A stretch of 64,000 bases of DNA, from contig JAZBQD010000001.1 of the NCBI GenBank assembly GCA_036583965.1, positions 30,538,597-30,602,596 on the forward strand, read 5' to 3'. The notes under the pieces are model-generated. The model was not told the origin of the DNA. It did not search any database and saw nothing but the letters and a program-made list of their open reading frames with translations. The DNA comes from Prunella strophiata (Eukaryota; Chordata; Aves; Passeriformes; Prunellidae). Numbering within the stretch: the stretch's first letter is position 1; the number at the start of each line of letters is the position of its first letter. Shown piece by piece: positions 1 through 12,000 of the stretch. The translations under genes and the position numbers were made by a program.

Positions 1-1600
1 ATTCCTGAACAATACATTTAAAGAGATGGTAACTCCAAAGTGGAAAGTTGTGTTAGGTACAAACAAAGACTGCTGCAAAATTCAGACCTATTTTACACTG
101 ATGACTTGAACAAGATGCAAAAAAATGCTGCCCAAAGAGATTTATATATTACATCAATAGCTGAGAGCATGATGACAGAACTGTTCATAGTGTTTTAATT
201 TCAAAGTGCTGTGGTACAGCTTTAGCTGCTTTCCAGGTAAGGATGGGGCTGGCAAGTACCTGTTCTCAAAATACTCTAAGCAGATGTTATGCTATGATAG
301 CTATGTTCATGTATCACTAAATCCTAATCAAGTAGCCAGGGGAAACCACAGCTCTAGAGTCAGTTCACAGCTCTATCACTAATGCTCTTTACATCACCTC
401 ACACTGCCATGAAGGCAGATAAAATACAAGTTAAGAAGACTGATCCAGTACAGCTTGCAGAGTCTTAGAAATGTTCTACAAAAGATATTAGATGAGCAAT
501 GTGTAACATTTCATATAAACTACCTAATAAAAACTGATCCTGATCACTTAAATGCATCTGAATAAATTGAGCTAAAGCCAGAGAGAAATCCACAATAAGA
601 ACAACACCCCCAAACAAAAAAAAAAAACCAAACCTGAACAAAACTGCCCCATTAAATGCAGACCTTGCAGCAGGCAGGCAACAGATTAGCTACACACAAT
701 GAGGTATTCCTTAAATTACTTTGTTTTATAGTTTTATGTACAACAAGACAAAATGTGGCAGTATGGCAGCATTCAAAAAGCTCTTCTACCCTTCCCTAAG
801 GTGGTATTTTTCTCCTTTTTAACTTTAGCATGTGCAGTCTAGAAGGTCTATGCTTAGGACACCTTAGGCCAGCCAAGGCCAGCTAAGGGACAAAGTTGGA
901 AGACCAAATGTCACCATTAGGGCTGTGTAAACCTGACAGTAATGGTGACCCTTGAGAAGAAATCTCACATTTTAAAGAGAACACACAAGAATGAAAAGAT
1001 TCAGGCAGCAGATGACCCAAAGTAAACTCTTTATTTCTTCTCAGTTACTAGTTAGACATCAACACCAAAGAAGAGTAACTGAAACTCAAGTGAAACAGGC
1101 TGATATTTTCTGGTGCTAAGAGCTCTCCCCCCAGTTTGAAACAACTGGCAAAGATGTTCATTAACTGTGTACCATTATGCCATAACAAAACAAACAGAGC
1201 ATAACAGTGAGAGGAAATATTTGATGGAAAAGAAAGTTACTGAACCTTCCTGAGGCAGCTACAATGTAAAACTGCACCTAAATTGTGAAAGAGGCAGCAA
1301 AAAACGTGCATTATGAACATTCCCTCGAATGTTTTGCAATAGACAAAAACCACATAATGCCTTTATTAAACAGCATGAAATCTATTTAACGCTTCTTTGG
1401 ATGCATTAATTAGGTTTTCCATTGTGGGACAGAGTGATACAGTACTAAGGGCAAAATGCTCCACTTAGTTAAGTTCCATGCTAGTCCTGCTCACGTAACA
1501 CAGTGTAAGAGAAGTAAGTACATTCTGTGAGAGACACTAATGAGCTTTTTACTACTGTTTTGGCCCCAATATTAAAATACATGAACTCTTTTTAATATTA
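1..1600. other. Non-coding AT-rich stretch, nothing recognised
   Basis: No ORF of note, no repeat family and no RNA gene was recognised. The only low-complexity item is an A12 run at 616-627. The last 20 bases form a pyrimidine-containing stretch ending in AG that could serve as a splice acceptor for the exon-like ORF that follows. Confidence 0.6.
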
Positions 1601-1803
1601 GGAACAAAACATTGACTTGCAGGAACTTAACAGACAGTTAAGTCATCCTCTCTTCTCTGGTGTGTTACCTCAAGAGGAAGAAGAGTACTTCAGCACACAA
1701 TTTAGCCTTAATTCTGAAAACTGTAAAGTACTTGCTCAGTTTTATGTTTCCTTGAACTTTCTGCATTCCACCAGTGCAGATGAGCTAACTCATGCACCTG
1801 AGG
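1601..1803 (+). other. Weak candidate exon or chance ORF
   Basis: An open frame runs from the stop codon TAG at 1599-1601 to a stop after 1817. It begins right behind an acceptor-like stretch (ctctttttaatattag) and reads E-Q-N-I-D-L-Q-E-L-N-R-Q, later with an acidic EEEEYF patch near 1675. There is no ATG at its start, so it could only be an internal or terminal exon. The only donor-like GT in a suitable place is GAG|GTTAAA at 1801-1809, which is poor. I do not recognise the peptide. A chance ORF is the more likely explanation. Confidence 0.15.
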
Positions 1804-2293
1804 TTAAAAAACTTCCATAATGTTTTGAAGCTTGCAGCTCCATTCTCTCCTTCATGAAGTTTTAAGATAGTAAATGGAAATTCAAACTGTGTTCAAACTC
1901 TTTTACTATTTTGTCTGCCAAGTAAACAGAAAAACACCAGTGCAGAAATGCTGAATTTACAGCAGGCCGACATATATGCAAAAACTAAACTCAAACAATC
2001 CTAAACTCAGATCAGTCTCCTTTATGCAGTCAATCCTAGAGAATAAATGTTCCTTCAAATATGAAAACTTAAGTTGCAAAGCCAGCAGTACAGCCTGGGA
2101 GTCATGTTACAAACAGTGATACACACTCTTGGTGATTCTTCACAGAAAAGCATCTGTTGGAGATTGGCTAGACATTCAGAACCAACTACACTGTTTTACA
2201 GCTAGCTGTGCTCTTACTAACTTCAAGTACCTGTTTCTGCACACAGCTATACTACACAGAAAAAAAACATTGGTTTTCTCAGGTTTTAGGTGG

Positions 2294-2339
2294 TTTATTT
2301 TTTTTTTTTTTTGTTGCTTTTTTGGGGGTGGGGGGGGGT
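2294..2339. repeat. T-rich then G-rich low-complexity tract
   Basis: A run of 15 T (2298-2312) is followed by a second T run and then G5-T-G9 at 2324-2338. The T-to-G step is typical of slippage-prone low-complexity DNA. A frame passing through it gives poly-Phe/poly-Gly and is not coding. Confidence 0.9.
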
Positions 2340-4369
2340 CTTTGCTGAAACCAAATCAATAGAGCTATTAGGAAATTACTACTATGAAAGCTGAGAAAAG
2401 TATCAATAAATCATTCTCTGTATAGAAAATCAATAAACTCCTCTATGTTCATCTAGATGTTTATATGTAAGTAAAAACCAAATTTTTTTTTTTGTAGACT
2501 CAAGACAGATAGTATTGGAAATAAAAATAGTACAGAACATTGGATAATATGGCTTTGACTTTTAGGATTTATTTTAGCAGCCTAAACCTTAACCTAGAAC
2601 TCAGTATAATTCATTTTACCTTCTTATAACCCTTTCCTGGCATATGTTCTTCAAATATATCCTGAACATGGTCTGGGTGTCAGACATGAACAATAACTCT
2701 TTTCAGAATCAAGACAATGAGCTGAAATGAAAGGTTGAAGGATTGATCATGCAAAATTCTCCCCTGCCCCCAGAACTGTTATGTATTTTAGGCAAAATGC
2801 CCATTTTCCACCTGGTTTTCATGGGAATTCTAAGGTCTACACAAAGTTTACTTGCTTTGTTTCAACTATATTGCAGTAACTTGACTGCAGAAACAGGAGA
2901 AAAGGTCGGGTCCACATTCCTTGCTAAACTCAGCCAGAGCCCAGCTGAGAATCATGTAACTGCCCATAATGACAAGAATATTGGGTTAAGGATAAGTGTA
3001 ACTTAGAGAGCAAGTAAAATGGTGGGGCAGACAGCTCACAGGGCTCATCCTGGAGCCACTGCCAGTACAGGTAACCAGCTGGAGCAACGACAGCTTCTGG
3101 CTCTTGTCCAAGCATTTACTGGAAGTGATAGGCTTCCACTTGCATTTCCCAGCATCTTACTTTGTATCATTCAACACAGGATCCCAAGCTGCTTATGTTC
3201 TGCTGGTACATCCTAACCTGATAATATTCTCCCCTCTCCAGTCCATTAATTGCCATCAAAATCAGGCCCAGTCCCACAGTCCTGCATTTTTCACTTTCCA
3301 GGTACATCCCCACTATGAAAATTGTACCATGTAATTCCTCCAGCCTTTTCCCATGCTGTTCTTACAATACATTCCCAAACTACTGCTCTGATCTCCCTGG
3401 CTGCCTACAGAACACAGCTCTCAGCTGCTCCTTGGCCCTCTGTGCCCTGCCCTGAGCTGTAAGCAGGGGCCCTGGCATCCTCTGAGCTCTTATTCCAGAT
3501 GCTCTGGAACACAGCACAACAGGAGGGAGAGGTGCAAGCAGCAGCAGAGGTGGGTCTGTATCCTTCCTGAGGTAAAAGCCCTCATCAGTGCCTTCCTCAT
3601 TACACAGATATGTCTCTCCACAGGTGATTTTACCAAACATAACCATCTCTGACTGGACTTAAGCACCTCCTCACTTACAAGTCTACGATTAATATGGTGC
3701 TAAATGACTTGATGGATAAAAGAGCATCTATGGCTGCAATTAAGTCATCACAGACCTAATCTTGAGCTGTCAGACTCTGTCCAACATGCAAATTAACTCT
3801 TTCAAACATTCACAACCTCAGTCTGGAGACTTTCTGCCTGGACCATTTTACTCCACCACATTTGCCAGACTCCTAGAAGGAAGAATTAGAACAAGATTTA
3901 AGCCAAGCAGCACCATAATAACACAAAACTCCTTGTCATCTCTCTATAGGAGAGTTAGGCTTAAAACAGAGGAAAAGTGAGCTGGTCCCATCATAAAACT
4001 ACTATAGAAAGAGCAAGAATGAAGACAGACTCTGAAAAGAGTAAAAAATGCACCTCCTACAGTGTCAAAATTCTACCATCCCACATGGCACAAAGCAAAC
4101 AACTTCAGCTGAACATCTCACCTACAGCAACAGATCCAAGAGAAAAGAAAAATGTCACTGATGACAAAAAAAGCAGCTCTTGAAAATACAAGCCATCATT
4201 ACTGACAAGAGCTATCATGGCAACAGAAAAGAGTAGCTCATCTTCATGTATTTTTTTACTCAGTCTCAAATCATCTCACCAGGCATTTGCATCTGTAACA
4301 TGAAACTCATTGAAAACTCATTTCATTAGTAAAATACCTTTAAAAATTAGGGATATTTTCTTTCCTCTT

Positions 4370-4440
4370 ACGCATTATAAATATATATATATTTCAGATT
4401 ATCTAAAATATTATAAATATATTTCTATTTACAAATATAG
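4370..4440. repeat. TA-rich low-complexity patch
   Basis: A perfect AT dinucleotide run at about 4381-4392 sits in TA-rich DNA with repeated ATTATAAATATAT motifs on both sides of a short unique spacer. This looks like an imperfect local duplication of the AT tract. Confidence 0.7.
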
Positions 4441-6149
4441 TGTATTTGTTATACAAAAAGTATAGATGGCTAAACCAAACCTTCATCATTACTTCAACAC
4501 CAATTTTTTTATTATTAAATAAAATTATAATTGTCCTTATCAACTCATCAAATTGGCCTGAGAGAAGATCTTTTTTTCTCAGAATGTTAACTCTGCTCTG
4601 TAATTACTTTAGCAGTTACACTTTAAGAGTTTAAGGCATCACCTCTGCCACTTCAAAGCACCATGAGTCAAAAACTTGATCTGCTGACTAAAAGCTTTGA
4701 TTTTCATGAAATAACTTTTCCAAGAGTAGATGGAGGCGTTGGGAAGTTTTCTGTTCCAGGACTCAATTTTTGGCCTAAATTGAAGTACTGGAAATGTAAT
4801 TATCCCACACATCTAATCCTAGGGATTAGAGGGGGGTGGGTGGGAAATGGCAAAGAAAAGAGATGCAAGTGCACTGGTTTTAACATTCAGGAATTCAAAG
4901 CCATATTTTCAAGAGTCTGACTGTTTTGGAGATCACTGTTAGTGAACTCCTTTGTCAATCTTGATATAAATATAGATTGGGGGACTGGGGACGTGGGGCG
5001 GTTATCTTAGCTAAAAAGCAACAGTATTGTCAAAATGGTAAACACAGAGTTGTAATAAAATCACACAACAACTTTCAAACATCCATCTAAATTCAGTGGT
5101 ACACACAAGTAAACAAAAAGAATCTGGAAGATTTTCTTAGATTACTTTAGTTGCTCCTATCCCTATCCCCAAAAAACAGTATGTAGGAATGTTTCAAAAA
5201 CCACAGTTTAAATCACAGATATTTGATACCTTTCTAGAGACTTACACTTTACACTCATTACTGTGTATTATCTAGACTGATATAATTTAAGCACTTGTTT
5301 ATGTCTAGCTTTTAAGAAAGAATCTCACAATAGCTGGCTCAATCCTCTGAGCAGGGAGGCTGCTGTGGCACAGAGAACTTTTACTCTGCTCCTGCAGAAG
5401 CTGTCAGAACATAAGTATCTTCTACACTGTTTCTCTAGCACATGTTCCTCTAGGAACCTTAAATCAATTGTGAACTGACAGAGCACAGTGAAATTCTGCC
5501 TTACCCCCCTTCCTCTTGCCATTAGAAAGCTGTGGCAGAAGAAGGAAAGATCCTGCTGCCCTGAACATTGATCCCAGCCACTTTACAGCAACAAGTGTTC
5601 CCATAAAAGGAATTCTCCACTGGCTCTTTACAGCAAGGGTTCAACTTCTTTTAACAAAGCTGGAGTTATTGGGGAAGGAAGGCCCTTCTTTCTCACAACT
5701 TACTTATTAAAAAGACTAACAGGGAACATGCTCTGAAGCTGTCCAGTGTCTCCACCGACCAATTTTCCATTCAAAGCCTCTCTTCCCATCTCCTGTGTGT
5801 ACACAAAAATTATTTCCCTCAGCTTTTTAACTTTAGCCTACCTTGAACAGACTGCAAAAGAAGAATGTATTTTCACATCACTGGAAGACAGGATAAAGAA
5901 ATCTGCATCCACAATGTTAGAGACTAAATTTTGCACTAGATTTTAATCAATCTGTTTGGAAAGTGAATTGACTATGGAGGTGAACTATGAGAAATGGGGG
6001 TGAGGGAGAAGGACCCACAGCCAGAACCACAACTAACACACCAAAAATATTGCAAAGCATGGAAAAAGAAAAATTCAACTTGTCAGAAAAAAATGAACTC
6101 CTACAAAATAGAGAAACTCAATTGGCTAATACACAATACAGACACACTT

Positions 6150-6203
6150 AGAATCATAGAATATGCTGAGTTGGACGGAACCCTCAAGGATCATCAATCC
6201 ATG
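6150..6203 (-). mobile_element. CR1 LINE, 3' tail fragment
   Basis: The segment matches the reverse complement of the 3' end of a common avian CR1 subfamily. It opens with agaatcatagaat, the terminal CR1 octamer repeat (ATTCTATG) read backwards, then continues with the motifs GCTGAGTTGGA, GGAACCCTCAAGGATCATC and AATCCA. CR1 elements move by target-primed reverse transcription and are usually 5'-truncated. Only about 54 bp remain here, an extreme truncation or a later deletion. It lies inside a chance ORF (5994-6260), which argues against that ORF being coding. Recognition is from memory of the family consensus. Confidence 0.85.
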
Positions 6204-8970
6204 TTTGTGCTAACATTCAACATAAAATGTACCACATTATCCACACAAAGTCACATGTGACATCAGAGGAAAGACAGTAACTAACTGCTGGGAGGCAGAA
6301 GTTGCTTAAATCACCTCATAGTTCTAACAAGCATTGAACTTGGTCTCCATATTTCACCAAGCCAGTGGTTAGTATCAGCTCCTGTTTAAACCTGAGCATC
6401 TCCCCACTGTTCAGAGCACAAAAATATTTCTGCCTCCTCCCAGCTCCTTGATTGCAAAATATTTTAGAGTTTATACAAAGGATTCACAACAGTAAGTACC
6501 ACAACTATGCATGGGAGTTTGCAAGACCAGTCTTCCAGGCCACACATGCAAACATAACTCTGTCCACATGTACATTAGGACACAATCCAGTTATGTCAGA
6601 GCACAGTATTTCTCAAATAATAAAATGTATGATAGCACTTTTGTTCAATTCATGCTATTTTTTTTTGCTTTGTTTTTAACTGTCAAGCTATATTCTCATA
6701 CATATTATCAGTGGGCATGGCTTGGCTTAAAAGAACTTCTGGTAACCATGAGCTTAAATACTGGCCTAGAAATGCAACAGGCTTCTTCTTTATTTAAAAC
6801 ATAAATTTTTTGAGTGTCTACAGGAAAAATCACAAATACATAAATTTATGTTTTAAACCAAGTATAAAACATCCTCTGGTGGTTACCGGCACTATCCATC
6901 CTGCATGATTTATTCATAAACAGTGTAAGACCAGATAATCCATAACACTGCAAACAAATGTGGTCTGGTTTCATTCACATCTTCCATCCAAACAGATGCT
7001 TATCATATTTTTCTCAAAAGAAAACAGATGTTCCACTGCTGAAATCCTGGGGATACAGGTTGAAAAAAAAAGTTGCAATTTACAGTAGGTAATAGTTTGA
7101 ATATTTACTGGCATTATGTGAAAGACTGTGATTTTAATCAAAAACAAGACCATAAAATTAATCATTGTGATCGCCCATCAGTTATGTTTTATTCTTGGCT
7201 TGCATCTCCACCAAGGTAATCATTATTTTAATGACAATTATGGAGGGCTGTAAAAAGTACTAGGAAAGTACCAAAAAGTATCATCAAAAATAGACTTTGG
7301 ATTTATGATTAACTGTTTAACACAGAGGTTTTAGAGCAATGACCCAAAGCAGTAATGAAAAACTTAGTTTTGCAATTTTTATAAAGGTGGCCAAATCATT
7401 AAACAAACAATTAGTGCTCACAGCTCTTTCAAGCTCTCTTGGGGACATGAACTCGAACACAGTCCAGAAAAAGTGACCAAAAATCATTCCTCACTTTTAT
7501 GGTATCCTTTGTAAACCCCATTTAATAAAATCACATCATTCCAGTTTTGTTCTGAGCAAGCACTTTGTACTAATTTACCAGTCTGAGCTGGATAAAGGCC
7601 TTGAAATAAAGAGAAAGAAGTAATTGTCCTTTGAGAGTGCAAAGGCTTTCTAACATGACCACAGCAGATGAAGTTGACCTGACAAAGAAAGGGGAAAAAG
7701 CACTTCCTTGCTACAGCATCTCATAACTCTAATGGCAAGGTAGGGGAAAAAAGCAAATGCTGTTGCAGCAGTATCACTGTAGGTAACCTTTAAGAAGCAG
7801 GCATGAAACATTACTATGTAAGGCAACTATTCTCTTTTCCTCATGCACATACATATATAAAGCACACAGGCTATTGCACTTCTAAATCAGAGAGACTTCT
7901 GCATTTACCAAGAATGACAGAGAGGGTAAGGGCTGAAGTGCTTGGTTTGTCTGGATTCCTCACAGGAAAGGATAAGTTTTGAGATGAAATACAGATGGGT
8001 ACACAGTCACAGAAAGTTGCCAAAACTCCCTCTGCTCTCTTCATTCACCAAAGTCAAAAAAACTGTCATGGCAGTGCTCAGGTACTACTGATTGTAGAGT
8101 AACTGTGCTGAGGTGACTGCATGGGTTAGATCTGACTCCTGTAATGGTACTAAAAGCCCCCCATGAGCTAGAAGTGTGCTAACAAACTGAAAGAATGATA
8201 AAACTTCAGCATCACAAAAGGCAGTGTTAGTGGTATTGACACTGCAGTAAGAATATGTAGCAGATTAATTATCAGAGTCCAGATCAGCCTTCAGCAGTGT
8301 GAATACAGATTTTAGTTACTGGGGAATACATTTAAATTAATTTTATTAGCCCTTGCGTCCATGCTTCATTAGGAGTACAGGAATTGTGCTGTATATTTCA
8401 TGCAGTTCTAAACAACTGGATAAGTTGCTGTTAGGTTTCAAGATGCAAGCTTAAATACAGTCTTTAAGCACCTACAACAGTTAAAACAGCTAGAATATGT
8501 ACAAAAATATAAAAATAACAATGGCCACTTTGATTTTTAAAAATAACCTTCTCATTGCTATGAAACTTACAGTTTCAGATACCCAGAAGATAACAAGAAG
8601 CAAAACTGTAGAGCTACAGGGGAAGGTGGAGCCACTAACTCAGCTAACAAAAAAGATGCAAAGGACTTACTGCAATATGCAGAAATAATGCTTTGGACTC
8701 AGTTCTGTGATGAACTGACAAGCAGAGAATTCATATTAAAGATGATGTAGGGTGTTCAGTATTAACTTTTCTGAATAACTGAGACAGCAAGATCCTGAAG
8801 GCAACAGCCTGAGCTAAAGCTATATCCAGTGGATACTAGAAAATGGAACATTAGCATCACCACTTGTGGAGTTATCAAAGCAAATATTCAAAATTGTGTA
8901 TAAAGAGTACTATCCAAAGATACATCACAATCATGGCAATATTACATACACAAAATGAGGAGAAATCCCA

Positions 8971-8976
<6 letters not shown>
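6204..8976. other. Non-coding AT-rich stretch, nothing recognised
   Basis: No repeat or gene was recognised. ORFs here are under 100 codons and rich in Phe, Lys, Asn and Ile, as expected for random AT-rich DNA. A segment near 8280-8410 has less repetitive, mixed composition and could be a regulatory element, but nothing specific supports this. Confidence 0.55.

Positions 8977-9006
<30 letters not shown>
8977..9006. repeat. A30 homopolymer
   Basis: Thirty consecutive A make this the longest homopolymer in the window. No AATAAA lies in the 30 bases upstream, and no retrocopy body was recognised, so a processed-pseudogene tail is not supported. Confidence 0.95.
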
Positions 9007-9008
<2 letters not shown>

Positions 9009-12000
9009 AGCCTTCATAAATTAAGGAGGCAGATTGATTGGAAGAGGCTAAATAACAAGAGCTGTGATGACAAACAGTTTACTATGGAAATGAAACAAAT
9101 AGAATCTTGACAGTGAAGCTATATGAAAAACTTGCTTAAACAGACAAAAATGCTAATTTGATCCAAACTCGTTTATGCCACATTTATTACTGATATGGAA
9201 AAACAAGCATAAAGCTTGAGGCAGTGGTGGGTATATTAGTATAAGCAATGGTAAATTATGCAATCTACAGCAGAAACATGACCACCACTAGAATTTATAG
9301 ACACAAAATTACTCTTTAATATAAAAACTTTAAGATGCTTACATTAGCTCAGCCTATCAAGATCTGTATCCTTTTATCTTCACATTAATAGTGACTTTAT
9401 CCAATTGGCAGATTTCTAACTAGGAACTGCTCACCTTAAAATGTTAAAAATAGCTGAATACTTCATAGAATTGAGAATTCCATGCAGATATTATCTTTTT
9501 CTTTATTTCTTGCTAAAAAAGTACAAAGCTGATGGAATGTAAGGAAAATTTAAGTCAGTTCCAAGTGAAAACTCTCAGAGTACTGCACTTCATTCAATGT
9601 ATGAATAGTTCATCTGAACACTGAATGTACTGAAAATATTAAAAGAGGAAAAGAATAAATTAAAGGTATATGTCCAATTTAATACTCCCTGCCTGAAATT
9701 TTAATTAAAATGTATGTACTCCAGCCAATTTATTTCATGTGTCTTGCTCAAATGATACCACACTATTTCTCTAATAATACTGTACACCATCTCCATCCTA
9801 AGTTACTTTCCAACTATTTCCCAAACTTTTAATTTGATTAACATCTTGAATTGCATTAAATATTTAACAATAATAATATATTTTGCATTTGCTTCCATTT
9901 AATTTTTTTCCTTACTGACAGGTAACTGATCTCTTTACACACTGTGTAGTGAACAAAGTGAGTACTACATTTTGCTACTCATGCCCATGCAGATAATTAT
10001 CTTAAAAACTAACCAAAAATTCATTTCAGTAACAATTGCAGATATGATAAAAACCTCATCACTACTCAGTCTAAAAAAGGTATAGTCTGCTTTATTTAGA
10101 ATTTCAAAATGGAAAGCCACTAAATTATTAAGTGTCAAGGAAAGAATCTCTGTGCAGGAGATCACATAAATATGCCCTTCAAGTTGAGAAGACATAGACA
10201 TGGATGTAATTGAAAGTGAAAGGACTTCCCTGTACATTTTACAATGCTTTTCAAGTAATTTAATAAATAACTTTACATTAAGTCAAACTATTGCAGAACC
10301 TTCTTATATTAAAGGTTACAGGGAGAAACTTTCATTTGAAAAACTACAGTTGAGTATATGCCAAAGCAGAAAATTAAGAATAAATAGTAATTTTGACATA
10401 GGTCTTCCTACTTCAGTTAATGCAGTTAATGCAACAACCTGTTTTAGTCAAGAAATGAAACTTGTAAAATATTTTTATATTAAGGTCCTTATTCTGTTTA
10501 TTTTCAAAAAACCCAAAATTGTACTCTCTAAAATTTCAAAGCTCTTCTAGTTTACAAGAAAAGCTCACTTTGCAGCATCCCACTTTTGAAATACTTGAAG
10601 TTAAAGGAATACCTGGCCCAACACATTAGATTAGACAGAATACAGATATTTACTGTATGGCAAATAGTGAGTACCATAGGAAAAAGTCTTTTGCCTTCAG
10701 CTTATAATTTCTCTTGGATAACCAGGTAGTTTTACCAGGTAGTTCAGCATACACATGCAGCCAACATCCTTTCTGTAAGGATACAAAATTTTCATCTGTG
10801 CAAACTGGAGCCACATAATTCTCATGTAGTTGTCAGCCATGGATATTTCAATTACATTTTTCAGAACTCTATTTTGTTCCTATTTGTTGACATATTATAC
10901 ACACCAGCTGTTAATGCTGGATTTGATAAAGGGTTTCTGAATGTGTGATGCAATGAAAGATTCTTTAGCACCGTATTAATATAATACACTCAGCTTTTGT
11001 AATAAAATTAGTCTTAAAATACACATTTTATTAAAATTTTTAGTGGGGTAAAGCTTTTCCAAAACAAACCAGCCAAAGCACATGTGCCTGCTGTATTTCT
11101 GCTATGATCTTTTTCCAAGAGATGCACAGGCAAAGGAATCTTAACCAATCTGATTTCATCCTAACATTTACTTCCAGTTTAAGACTTGTGTAATAGCCTA
11201 AGGAATCACTTTCTTAACTCTTCAGTAATAAAGAATCAAGAAACAGATAAATTTTTTCAATTTCTTTCCATTACATTATATGTCCACATTTAGATGTATC
11301 TGGCAAAATCTGAAAACTGACACCAATGTGAGAGTCCCCAGGGATTCACAAATATAATTTCCATGCCACTCTGAAAACCAAGAAAAAATGGGAAATGTGA
11401 GCTGTTATAAATTTGAGCTAATCTCCTCCTGCCATAACCTAAAATGATCGTCAGCAGCCAGGTGTAATCTCCTGGTATTCGACAGCATAAGAAGAGCTTG
11501 TCTATCTGAGCCTCAGTGGCTGGTAAGAATGTCAGTATCTCCTAAAATACTTGCACAAGTAAATTTCTTTGCAACATTTCAATTCTGCAGCTGCTTGCTT
11601 ACCTAGGAGAGGACGAAAAAAAAAAAAAAAGGCAAGCAGATACAGTGTAGAATCCTTGAACTCAGCAAGCTTATTTTCAGGGTTAAAAATAAAGTAGCTC
11701 CAATATTTTACAGAAGGTCAGTGGCACAAGACCAGTAATCATCTCCTCTAAGCTTGCTTTACTCTTCTATTTATGTATCCTGAAATAACATTGCTTATAT
11801 ATGCAAAAATTAAATCACACCTCATCCAATCTCCAGGAGGGCAAGAGAAAAAAAAAAAAAAACACATTTAAAACTATCAAGGTATTTTTTGATTGGTCCC
11901 ACTTGCCAATGCACTCTATATCCTAAGCCTTATTGGACGTTGATGGGATTTGAGTTTCTTGTGAAAATAAGATGCTTAGGAAGTTTTAGCTAAGGATAAA

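Larger units (their letters stand above)
1804..6149. other. Non-coding AT-rich stretch with low-complexity tracts
   Basis: No gene was recognised. It holds a T/G tract (2294-2339), a T11 run (2483-2493), a TA-rich patch (about 4370-4440) and two G-run clusters (4831-4850 and 4979-5001). Around 3380-3640 the GC content is somewhat higher, with a minus-strand ORF of 88 codons. That ORF lacks a recognisable domain and I treat it as chance. Confidence 0.6.

Noticed and set aside
8977..9006. A30 run as the tail of a processed pseudogene
   Set aside because: No AATAAA upstream, no recognisable gene body and no evident target duplication; the same holds for the runs at 25094, 40923 and 51778.
10200..10550. 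116-codon ORF as a gene
   Set aside because: Composition is Lys/Ile/Phe/Ser-rich as expected for AT-rich random sequence; no domain or splice signals.
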